A DNA stretch of 64,000 nucleotides from Chromera velia (taxonomy: Eukaryota > Sar > Chromeraceae): contig JAHBMJ010000212.1 in NCBI GenBank assembly GCA_018398765.1, positions 10,769 to 74,768 on the forward strand, given 5' to 3'. The notes below the pieces were generated by a model that did no database searches, was not told the DNA's origin, and saw nothing but the letters and a program-made list of their open reading frames with translations. Every line of letters begins with the position of its first letter. The first letter of the stretch is position 1. A program made the position numbers and the translations under genes. This document shows, one piece after another, positions 10,020-20,001 of the stretch.

Positions 10020-12420
10020 TGGTAGATAGAAATACAAGTTGGACGCAAAACTGCAAAACCCGCTAAAGACAGAAAAGCCGACGATGTGAAGCTCTTGGAA
10101 AATCAAAGCAGTGTTGAACACGCAGTGACATATTAACTTTATAGACAACCTAACACTCTGTGAACTTTCTGTTGAGTGACTGTGTAGGCGGTTATACAGT
10201 GAAAAAGAGAGTCGATAGCCCCGGAAAGCGAAACAGGGGGCACTTACAAAACAGAAATACTCCAGCTCACGCGTGCACGCAGTGTCTTTCGCCAAAAACC
10301 CGGCCCCAAAAGGCTGAATTTGCAAGATGCGTGCGTCAGATGGTTTCAGATCTCCACTTACCCCCGGGCTTTTTTTCCGGAGAAGGGGGGGGGTTCCGCG
10401 CATATTTTTTTCCCGCGGGGGGGGCGGGGGGGGAGGGTCGGCGCAAGGCTGGCCGGCGTGCGTCAATCGTGAACTTCTCATTTTTCTTGCTTTCCGGGGC
10501 CGTTCGCACGCTTGCTTGCATCAAATGACACACACGTTCGAATTCGATTGCATGCTTGGCATGCACGTAGTCTCACGATGTCGTCTCACATGGTGAGGCA
10601 TCGTCGTGCCCCCCCCATATAGCTGTAGGTGGCCATGCGGTTTTTGACGCACGCAAGCGTATGTTGGCACGCAGTTGGACCTGCGGGCCATGATACGACG
10701 TCCGCGTACGCAGATTTCACCATCCATGCATGCATGTATGCAGAATTTAGTTCCATTGATTTACTCTGCATCGATTTAGTGACATATGCATCGATTTGCT
10801 CTGCATATGACATTGATTTCTTCTAGGGCACCACATGGTTGAACGTCTCTGATTCAAAGTTTGAACGGTGGCGTCTTAGGCCTACAAACAAGGTGCCTTC
10901 GCACAAGCAATGCAAAATCAGGGATGGGAGTGGGGGTTCCTTAGACGCAGGTGCGCATCAGGTTGCGTAATGCCTGGAGGGAGGCACGTTTTCCTTGCAG
11001 GGGCCCAAAGCGCCCGTGTCTGCCCCACGTGGCGCCCAAACATGACCTGGCTGGAGTACATGGGAACCCCCGTCACTCTTTGGCTCCGCAGCCCAGAGAT
11101 CTAGCCCAGAGATAGGATATGCCAGGCCAGCATCATGCGCCCATACATTGGCAGCATCCCCTCTAACCCTGACATCGTCGGCGTCTGAGGTCTGGGTGGT
11201 ATTTTTCTCTTCTCTTCTCTCTCCTGACTGATTCGTGACTAACCTGCACGGCTGGCTCTGTCTTCTTCCTTCCAGTACATCGGTTGTGCTGCCCCCTCAA
11301 TATACCTAGACTTCACATTCATATCTGAGCGAAGCCTTCCTTTATATTTCCAGGGACAGCTGAGCAGCCTGACTTTTTCACGGATGCACTTGAAAAAATT
11401 CGTGATCAGACTGAGATTTCGTTATGTATCTGTCTCCTCAGAGTCAGACACAAATCTAGAGTCACATTACAAAGAAATCCACAGACTTGCCTGCACAAAT
11501 AATAGTACGGAACGCTGTTCTGCTTTTTTGTGTCATAGTAATATAGCAGGTGGCTGGGCAGTGGGTCTTCATCGCGTCCTACTGCACACCTCCAATCTGT
11601 GCACTGATGACCAAAAGCTCAACTACATCCATACCTATAAACCGAACCCCCGAGCCACACTCTCGGCCTACCATCATGAAGTGCTATACAACTTTCAATC
11701 CAAACGGAACGGCATCACCCTACAGGCACGATTGACTGTCCTCGGGTTCCGCATGGTCGCGCATGGTTAGCCTGTTGATCGACCATTATGCATGCAAGTA
11801 TACATATTTATATGATGCCCTGTATGTCCTGTATATGACGCGCTCAAACAGGAAAGAAATTTGACTGTAATACGTGTATATGAGTTGGTGCACGTCTTTC
11901 TCTGTGTACGATCATTCAGATGATAGATACATGCAGTCGGAAGCGAGCCCACCTCGATAATTAAACCCATATAGCTAGAAAGCTCGCAGCTAGGCTCGCA
12001 GAACATTTTTGCACTTCGTTTCGTAGCGGGCCTGCAGGCAGTCGCCGAGATCTCTTCCAAAAACTCAAGCAATCAATGGGCATGAACCTTTTCACTGCTG
12101 TACATGCATGTATTGATATGCAAAATAATAGAATTCCAAAATAAACGCATATCGATCTAAACTTCCTCGCCCGATCCTCATAGATGTATGTATGAGGCAA
12201 TGTTCTCCTCACTCAGTGTCGGTCTAAAGGGCTGTATGTGGTCATAGTAGTCTTCTAGTGCTCACGGCCTTGACAGCTTAGCATCATTTTTTTTTCTATC
12301 ACTGAGAGGCACGCAGGACTGGGCTTTTCGATTCTGTTTGGCTTCCCCTGCATGCGTCAGAGTCAAGTATGCAGTCTGAACCCTTCCCTTAATTTTTCTT
12401 TCCCTTCCCTGCCTGCAGCT
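10020..12420. other. intergenic, low-complexity patches, no supported gene
   Basis: Notable contents are a C/G-homopolymer-rich stretch at 10,360-10,450 and a patch with CATGCATGCATG near 10,725-10,735. Short frames on both strands (for example 11,384-11,770) show no motif or sensible composition. I see no RNA gene. Confidence 0.4.
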
Positions 12421-12706
12421 GTCGGTTCACTTTAAGGTAACGGTGAGTGGTGAGTTGCAACCGTTCAAGGTAAAGGCTTGCTTTGACGTGGGGCGGCACC
12501 AAGACCTCTCCCTGCTGAATGGGGGCTCGATCTCGACGTTCGTAAACAGCGGTTCGAAGGTTGGAGGGGCTCTAGGAACTGAGCACTGCAGGGTAATTAG
12601 TAGATATGCCAATTTATATGGAGATCCAGGAGTGCTCCAAGGGATTGAATTTTTTCGGAAGAGGAAAAGTGAGGACAGATTCAGAAGAAGAAAAATACGT
12701 ATTTGA
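12421..12706 (+). CDS. exon-like frame, unknown function
   Basis: A pyrimidine-rich tract ending in CTGCAG at about 12,413-12,418 precedes an open frame that begins LSVHFKVTVSGELQPFKVKA and continues for about 90 codons to a stop at 12,704-12,706. The segment contains FDVG, faintly like the DSG/DTG context of retroviral-type aspartic proteases, but the flanking residues do not fit well. The end is Arg/Lys-rich (FRKRKSEDRFRRRK). It may be an exon or a retroelement scrap. Confidence 0.2.
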
Positions 12707-14480
12707 GGAGGTGACACTGTCAGGGAAAACAGAGGAAGACAGAAAAAAGATGAACTCTGAGAAGGACATGGAGATTTACGTTTGATTTTGGAGTAGATTC
12801 TAGAGTGAATTCAATTTCAAGAGGAACAAATGAATAGAAAAAGGAAGACCTGACCTTACATAGGACCTATCACACATATAAGTAGCTTGATTATATGAAT
12901 CAGATGATACGATTGTACATCTTCAATTATAACTGCCGGGGTTTTTAGTGTTGTCTTAGTTAGTGTCCCTCTACTATGCTCCCCTTTTCTTTGAACATCC
13001 TGAAGTTCCATTTTTTTGCATCCGTTAGGTCGGTTGGTTCTCTGGTTGCTCTATCAGTCGCTTGTGTCAGAGGTCTATCTGGTTTACTGGCAGTGTTTCT
13101 ACTTGTTGATCTGTTTGCCTTTTGTCTACATGCCAACGAGACCGTATATGTTGATCCGTTTTTCTCTAGATCCTTCAAAAAAACTTCCAAATTTATGAAA
13201 AAAAGAAAAATATTTTCCTTAAAAAAAATTAGTAGGGCGGTTTATAGAGTCGTATAATACTTTGCGGCCCCACAAAATCATTATGATGCATAGTATAATA
13301 ATACTGAGTTTCATTAAATCCTAGATTAAATGAAATCTATAATGAAATTTAGTTCTATAAAATTTGTTATTTTTAATCAGTTTGGCGGATCGAGTTCATA
13401 TATTCATCTTTGTACATGGATGTATATATTATTATCATGTATCCACATCTAGATCTATATTATCTAAAAAAAAAAGAAACTGTCTTGTGTGTTACCGATG
13501 TTTTTGTTAATAATGCATGCCGCGCCCTTATATATGAGAGACGGATCTAAATAGAATGGTTTTTATTTTTGCCTAGATTTTTGTATCTCTCGATCAGTAT
13601 CTCTCAGTCTCTTAATCAGGCCATGTCTGGCCGACTCAGGTGATTCAGGCCTTCCGATTCAAGGACCGATTGCCCTTTTCTACATTGCTTTCTTATAATG
13701 AATTTTATTATTGAATTAATACATAGCCGCACACTTGTGATGATGATAATGATGATTGAGGGTTAAATCCTGGACCCAGCAATACTAGATCCCAAGTTAC
13801 TAACAAGGTATTGAGGATAACTTAGAGCACGCATTGATTCAAATTAATTGGGGAGAGGGGGGGATGAGGAAGCCTGCATGCTAATCGGATCGAAACAATG
13901 AAGCTTCTAGCTTCAGACACTCGATCGGCTACCGCTTTAGAGCCGCTTCTAGGCAGGATTGTACATACACAACAGCAACAGTATCTAGAACATTATTTTT
14001 TTTATATCTATAGTTTCATATTTTTCTCTCTATATGTTTTCTAATTTTGTCGTATTAAAAAAAACTAAAAATTAAACGTGATTAGTTATCTGACCCAGCC
14101 TGATTGGTTTATATCTTTTTTTTTTTAAAGAACAAACGTTCACAAACTTAAAAGCGGGAGCAAAAAACTCTTAGCAGTTTTTAAATAGCTATACTCATCC
14201 TAATTCTAGTTGCAGCATTTACAGCCAATGGTTAGCATGATTAATATATATATATATATATATATAAATCATTTAAAAACATTGGGGTGGGAGGCCAATC
14301 CTCTGGACATAAATCCTAATCCTAATCGATCCTAAAAGATTAACAGTTTATATTTGTATGATAACGGTTTAGATAACCGACGTTATCAGCAGAGAGGGAG
14401 AGGCATAACAGGCATGCGGTACCAAAGGAAGACTGGATAAACAAAGTGATATTTTCTTTCTTTCCATTTCTTTCTTTCCT

Positions 14481-14520
<40 letters not shown>

Positions 14521-15196
14521 TCCTTCGTTCATTCCTTCCCTCCTTCTTTCTTAAAGCCTTTGCATTCTTTTCAGCTCTTCTTTCCTTGTTTGAATCAAAT
14601 CTTTTCTTCTCTTTATTTTTTTTGAAACAAATCAAGTTGATCTTTGCGAGCACTCATCTTTTAGGTTTTCTCCTTTTCGGTCGTTCAGAGCTTTGACTGC
14701 TTTGAATGATTAACCTAGCCTTCGGGCGGCGTATGCCAGTTGAATTCTAAGAGATCGAACGCTTTTCCATCCGACGTTCTGTTCTTTGTCATAAAAAATG
14801 GAGAATAACACACAGTGAAGTGCAAGGCAAGAAATGCATGTATCGTGATGAGACGTATCGTTGCATATATATGTGCATGCCATAGTTATGATAGGATAGT
14901 ATATTGTACTATCGCATACTACAATAGGATAGTACAGTCGGTACTATAAGTCGATCCTAGGGTCTAAGGCTAGGGACCATCTATACTAAATTTTTTTTTT
15001 TTTTAAGTTCTAGAGAGCGTATAGCAAATAAATAACTATAGAAATTAAGATAATGATTTACAAAAATTTAAAGAACATATTCAAAATTGTTTATATAGCT
15101 TCATGCATAAGTGACCCTTGCAAGGCTATCACTCAGGAGGCCTGTCAATCAATCAATCAATCAACCAATCGATCAGTCAGTTAGTTAGTCAGTCAG
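12707..15196. other. AT-rich intergenic region
   Basis: AT-rich DNA with many short A/T runs and a (TA)n tract at 14,244-14,268. A CTTT microsatellite is listed separately. Two short direct repeats of ATAGGATAGTA lie near 14,890-14,935. No convincing coding frame. Confidence 0.5.
14456..14560. repeat. (CTTT)n microsatellite
   Basis: Near-pure CTTT/CCTT repeats, with one uninterrupted block of more than ten units. The Lys/Arg/Glu frame on the minus strand is its translation shadow. Confidence 0.95.
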
Positions 15197-15385
15197 TCAG
15201 TCAGTCAGAGCCCTCTGAAGGGCAGGGCAGACAGCATGATGATAAGGCCTCCAGTCCCTCTTTTGGCACCTCCGAGAACAATACCAGGTATAATGATACC
15301 CGACACACCGCTGCATGGAGGCGGATACCCTCCCACAGACACTGTCAGAACACATCTTTCTGTCCACGCCAGCAAAAACTGCCAA
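15197..15385 (-). pseudogene. possible MYND-type zinc finger fragment
   Basis: The minus-strand frame contains WYCSRRCQKRDWRPYHHAVC, close to the second half of MYND fingers (YC-S-x2-CQ-x3-W-x2-H-x3-C), preceded by further cysteines (MCSDSVC and QRC). One expected cysteine of the first half appears to be Tyr, and spacing is off by one near the histidines. No start or flanking exon is obvious. A longer plus-strand frame at 15,315-15,662 overlaps its upstream part and also has protein-like composition, so the coding strand is uncertain. It ends next to a CAGT/AATC microsatellite at 15,145-15,210. Confidence 0.3.
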
Positions 15386-15662
15386 AAAGATAAGGCCCCG
15401 CCGCCAACTCGACGAAGACGGGGACAGACACGTTGAGGGAGCGCTTCACCTTTCTGAGGAAGGCTGCCACCGTGAAGCCCTCCAATACATGGGCTTGGAG
15501 GGAAGGGACCCAGACGCACCAACAACATTCAGTCCCCGGGATGCGCCAGGAGTTACCATTGACGACAATTCCCATATCACCAAGGAGCTGGAACTGGTCC
15601 TGCTCCATTCATACTCCGTTGGAGGTTTGCACCCAGGACTTCGCTCCCTCCTAGTACGTTGA

Positions 15663-16537
15663 CGAAGGCCTCCATCTCATCTCCAGCGTCTATATCAAAA
15701 GCAGGCAGCTAGGGGTCCTGCTGTCACAGATAAGAATCCATGCAGTGGAGACTCATGGAGACTCATGGAGACTAAGACTTTGGGTCTGCCTGTGTTGGAA
15801 GACGGCTACATCTTCAACGAGGATTTGGAGGGAGATCTCTTAGAAGAGCACCTCAAAGAGTTTGGCCTTCATTCAAATGAGGCCTTGATCTGAAGAGGGA
15901 GGGAAGGGGGGGGGGGTCTTTGACTAGGTCTTTGAATTGCTTGAGATCCGACCTGTGTGTTTGCTCCCTACCGCTGTCTGCCAGCCTGTCTAGGGGGTGA
16001 GGCACTGTACAAATCGTTTAGGAACTCTAAAAGATTCACACACATTAAAGAGGATTTTCATAATGTTAAATTATGTCTAAATAGAACACTCATAGGAATG
16101 CCTAGGAAGCCTAGTAAATTATTTTTTTTTTAATAGTACAGATGGGATAGTACATTGTACTATCAGAGTTAATGAAAAGGATTCAAATACAGTGGAATTC
16201 CACTGTAGTACAATGTACTATCCGAACTATGGTGCATGCATGGTATAGAATAATGACTGTAATATGCATAAATATATGGCTAGATATATGGTGCAAGGCG
16301 GACGTCAGATAACTGGCACACAAGTCTAGGGCTCCGGACCTGAACATAATATAATCCTCTAATCCATAACCTGGATCACTCGCTCGATCATAACTCATGC
16401 ATGTACTAAAAGTTGTTCTATTAATAATTAATTACTTGTTATAGAAGTGAATTATAGACTAGAAATTGTAGTATTCCCTAGAGTATTTCTCATTCAATGT
16501 GTAACTTGTTTTTCTTTGATCATTCTGCATGAGAGCT
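15663..16537. other. intergenic between the MYND-like fragment and the LTR element
   Basis: Contains a G homopolymer (15,906-15,917), AT-rich sequence, and short inverted repeats around CAGTGGAATTCCACTG (16,190-16,205) flanked by copies of GTACAATGTACTATC. No gene seen. Confidence 0.4.
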
Positions 16538-16804
16538 TGAAGTGTACAGTAGAATATGGCTATCGTGAATGATATGAGATGAATCGGCCGTTATACAGTC
16601 CAAGGACTGTCAAGCAAGTCTTAGAGTCTTAGAGCTCAATAGAACATAAATGTTGCGATCTGCCACTGAAGGGAATTGGAGTGAATAATTGATCCGTCGG
16701 ACAATTTGCTTTCGCCGGAGCCCCTGGAGCACAGGGTGCTTGTGCGTATCACAGTATGCATGCCGGGGCAATTAATTAATCACTCAGTGTGGCGGAACAC
16801 AACA
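16538..16804 (-). repeat. LTR (3' LTR of the minus-strand element)
   Basis: Starts TGAAGTGTACAG and ends GGAACACAACA on the plus strand. It matches the 18,784 copy over nearly its whole length, including GAATTGGAGTGAATAATTGA. It contains a small ATTAATTAAT insertion relative to the other copy. Confidence 0.9.
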
Positions 16805-17197
16805 CGTATTCCTTTTATTTCTTTCTCCTCTCCTCTATCAATTTTTTTGGGTCTTGTCCTCCCTCTCTTCCGCTTTGGCTTGTCACATTCCTTTCTTTCC
16901 CTCCCTTTTTTGCCCGACACTTCAAGCTGACACCTCCTTAATTACAGGGGGATTTTTTATCAGGACATGGAGTAGGGATAAAACTCTTTTCATGCTGACA
17001 CCTCGGGTGACTGCCAGAGGATTTCTGTGTCAGTACATAACAAAAGAGACAATGTATGTAGGTCAGGGCAGGGAAAAAGATACAATGACAAAGGCGAAGG
17101 ACAGATTCCTGGCTGCACTTGTTTAAGGCTTGTGGAGGTGCGTGACCACTGTTACTACGGGTGCGGACTCTGAGCCAGAGTCGGAGTCGGATGCAGA

Positions 17198-18666
17198 TCA
17201 TGCAGAGGAAACGGAGGAAGAAGTGTCGTACCTCCTCTTCGAGGCTTTTGATCGCTTTGCTGGGGGAGGTGTATGGCCAAAGTAGAGCTTGAGCTTCTCC
17301 TGCAAGCTCTTCCAGCAGTGTCCGGTCTTGTGTCCCTTCTGTGAGCAGGTTTGGCAAAACAACTGGAAAAGGCATCGGAAAGTGGGGTGGGTGGGGTTTT
17401 TGCAGCGATGGCAAGGGGGGCCTTCAAGAAGAGGCACAGAGTTCTGTTCGGCTGCTGCTACAACAGGTTGGTTCAATTGATTGGGTTCATTGGGGAATGA
17501 TTAGACAGAGTGGTTGGGAGGAAACGGAGACGGAGAAAGGTGTTGATGATCCGTCAATGGGGAAATGTTCCGTCCAAGCTCATTCGCATGGTGGAGGTAG
17601 GTCATTTTGATGCCCCCCTTTCCCTTCCACCGGAAAAAGGTTGCTGTAGTCATGACAAGTCCCTGCAGTTTGAAAAGGATCGCGTGGAGAAGGAAGAAAC
17701 GGGCCAAAAAGCCTCCTTGATAGGAAAAGGGACGAAGGGCGGCGACCTCTTAGAGTTGGTGGTAGTAGTTTTTTGGATCTCTTTTGTCTCCTTCTCCTGT
17801 CTAAACAGAAACCACCTCCTCCTCACGATATAGTCGCTTAACACCATTAGACTTGAGTTCAAGGGTTTGGACGAGCTCTGTTGGGTGAAGTTTGGGGGCA
17901 GTCAGGGGCAAGTTCATGAACGCCCCCAGGTTGGCATCAAAGATGACAGCGGGGTCACTGTCAAAGAAGGTGCGGAGCTTGTCTTCAATGGTAGGGAGAC
18001 TGCGGCGGGAGGCAAAGTCAAGGGTGAGAAGGAAGTTGTGGATTTGGGTGTACTTCTCTACACCGGAAACAAACGCATTAGCAAGTTGTGTAGGATTGGC
18101 ACCGTCCATATTGTTCTCTGCATGACGTTGGAATGACTCAAAAATGTCTTCAAGGGAGAGAGTGTCATTTTTGAATTGAACGGAGCATTTCCACTCCGGG
18201 AAGGTGGTAGGGGTTTTTAGTTTGGAAAGCAGTGCTGAACGGAGCGTGGCATTTTCCGTCTCCAGTTTAAGCACGCGCTGGTCTTTGAGGGAAAAATTCA
18301 GACGAGCATTTTTTGCATGCAGGGCAGCAAGCTCAGCTTCAGGAAATGAGGGCTGCTGAGACTGCTGAGACGAAGGTGGGGGTTTCGGGAGCTGACACCT
18401 GGATGAAGCCGCTCTAGAAATTGTGTGAGGGGGGAAATTGGGGTAAGAGATCGTCTGAATGTAGAGGGGGTAGTTGGGGTATGGGTGGGAAGGGGAACAA
18501 TTTTTGTTACTTTGGTTTCCTCTATCTGAAGGTGGTTTTCGTTTCTCCACTGATCTTGCCATTCGTATGCCGGTGGAGCCTCCTGACCAGACATGCTGCT
18601 GCTTGCAAAATGTTGAGTGTGGACAGAGTCTGCAGCGGGCGTGCACAGGAAAAAACGACCTGACAT
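17198..18666 (-). pseudogene. gag-like polyprotein with two CCHC zinc knuckles, frameshifted
   Basis: The probable start is ATG at 18,666 (MSGRFFLCTPAADSV). The frame is lost near 18,400, and the sequence continues in the 17,801-18,646 frame. That part is helix-rich: a Leu/Glu coiled coil (KLETENATLRSALLSKL), then a capsid-like stretch (LEDIFESFQRHAENN, later TIEDKLRTFFDSDP). After another shift the nucleocapsid part at 17,198-17,476 holds two knuckles in tandem, CHRCKNPTHPTFRC and CQTCSQKGHKTGHC, both matching CX2CX4HX4C. In the life cycle of such elements this protein would form the particle and bind RNA. At least two frameshifts make this copy non-functional. Confidence 0.7.
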
Positions 18667-18766
18667 GGTTGTAGAAAAATCAAGTCGACTTGGAGTGAAG
18701 GTTGCAATTAATATGAGAAAGATACAAAATCAACCGTCTCCTCAAGACTCCCTGGTTTCAAATTAG

Positions 18767-18783
18767 AACCCGCTCTGCTACCA
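18767..18783 (-). other. primer-binding site
   Basis: On the minus strand the sequence next to the 5' LTR is TGGTAGCAGAGCGGGTT. TGG complements a tRNA CCA end, and TAGCAGAG matches the acceptor end of initiator-Met-type tRNAs. It has zero offset from the LTR. Confidence 0.85.
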
Positions 18784-19042
18784 TGAAGTATACAACAGAA
18801 TATGGCTAGCGTGAATAACATGAGATGAATCGGCCATTATAGAGTCTAAGCACTGTTAAGCAAGTCTTAGAGTCTTACAGCTCAATAGAACACAAACGTC
18901 GCGATCTGCCACTGAAGGGAATTGGAGTGAATAATTGATCCGTCGGACAATTTGCTTTCGCCGGAGCCCCTGGAGCACAGGGTGCCTGTGCATACCACAG
19001 TATGCATACCGGGGCAACTACTCAGTGCGGCGGAACACAACA
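18784..19042 (-). repeat. LTR (5' LTR of the minus-strand element)
   Basis: The direct partner of 16,538-16,804, with dispersed point differences and a short deletion. The divergence implies an old insertion. Confidence 0.9.
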
Positions 19043-19047
19043 AAGCT

Positions 19048-20001
19048 TGATTGATGCCTGAAGAGCTAGCTCAAGAGCTCTTTTGGTAGCCCCCTCTTTA
19101 GCAGTTTTTCTAGCAGTTTTTTACAGTTTTTCTATTCATATCGGGAGCTAGATCGGGAACTTGTATGTACTTGCACGTTGTGCATTCTTACCTTCATTCA
19201 ATGAGCCTGACAATGCCCCCAGGACCTATAGTGAGCTAGTATAGTGAGTTTACAGTGCTCTCGACGCTCCGTGTAATGATTCCGACAGGCACCCACCCCA
19301 CAATTCCTTCCGTGGTCCCGTCTCAAGGCCGCCGTGTTAAACCCGTCCGACTGCACCCCTGAGTGGACCTTCAGGCAGTACGTCCAAAAGCAATAGAAAG
19401 AAGGAAAAAGAGAGGAATCCCCACCCACCTCTCCCCCAAAGGCACCCAGCTGCACATGCAGGCTCCGGCATGCAGCCTTTTGAGACGCCTCGGGCTGATT
19501 GAGAAACGAAACGAAACAGCGATCCACCCCCCTGTCTGAGTCGAACAAATTGCATCACTCCGTCCCGTCCCACCTCCTCGAATCTGTCCCTTCCCTTATT
19601 CTCTGCATGCTGTCTCCAAATCTGCCTCTCCTGTGTTCGCGTGATGATTGGACTCTCCCTTCTACACCCCCTGCTGTTGCATGTGCCAGGATGAATCCAG
19701 ACGGACTTCATTGAGAGGCCCCAGATTCGACCTGCATGTCCCAGTGAGTCCTCTCTCTCTCTCTTTCCTGACGGTTCTCTTGACCTGTCAGTCCCAGAGA
19801 TCGAGTGCGTGCATGCACCCCCCCCGAACCTCGCGAGACCAATTCGCCTCGATCTGTGCCCTTTCACCCGACTGTCCACATGCACGACATTTTTTGGGGA
19901 GTTGCTCTCACTGCATGAACGCGGCTGAGCGGACGGACCAGAGGAGAGCTAGAACGAACCTGGTCGGTCCTGGCTTCTCACTCATGCAGAATCAATTCTG
20001 G
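19048..20001. other. intergenic, 3' of the RING gene
   Basis: Short frames on both strands (for example 19,337-19,885 minus and 19,648-20,385 plus) lack motifs and have the composition of non-coding GC-rich DNA. This should contain the 3' UTR of the RING gene, but no polyadenylation signal can be assigned with confidence. Confidence 0.4.

Larger units (their letters stand above)
16538..19042 (-). mobile_element. gag-only LTR retrotransposon (non-autonomous)
   Basis: Two direct LTRs (16,538-16,804 and 18,784-19,042) bound a 2.5-kb element. The flanks GAGCT (16,533-16,537) and AAGCT (19,043-19,047) form a 5-bp target duplication with one mismatch. Read on the minus strand, a primer-binding site lies directly against the 5' LTR, and a purine-rich tract (plus strand 16,805-16,845, pyrimidine) lies directly against the 3' LTR. 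The interior codes for a decayed gag with two zinc knuckles and nothing resembling protease, RT or integrase. It would have needed enzymes from another element. Confidence 0.85.

Noticed and set aside
18767-18783. tRNA gene
   Set aside because: Only the 3'-complementary 17 bases are present, next to an LTR. No cloverleaf can be formed from the surrounding sequence.
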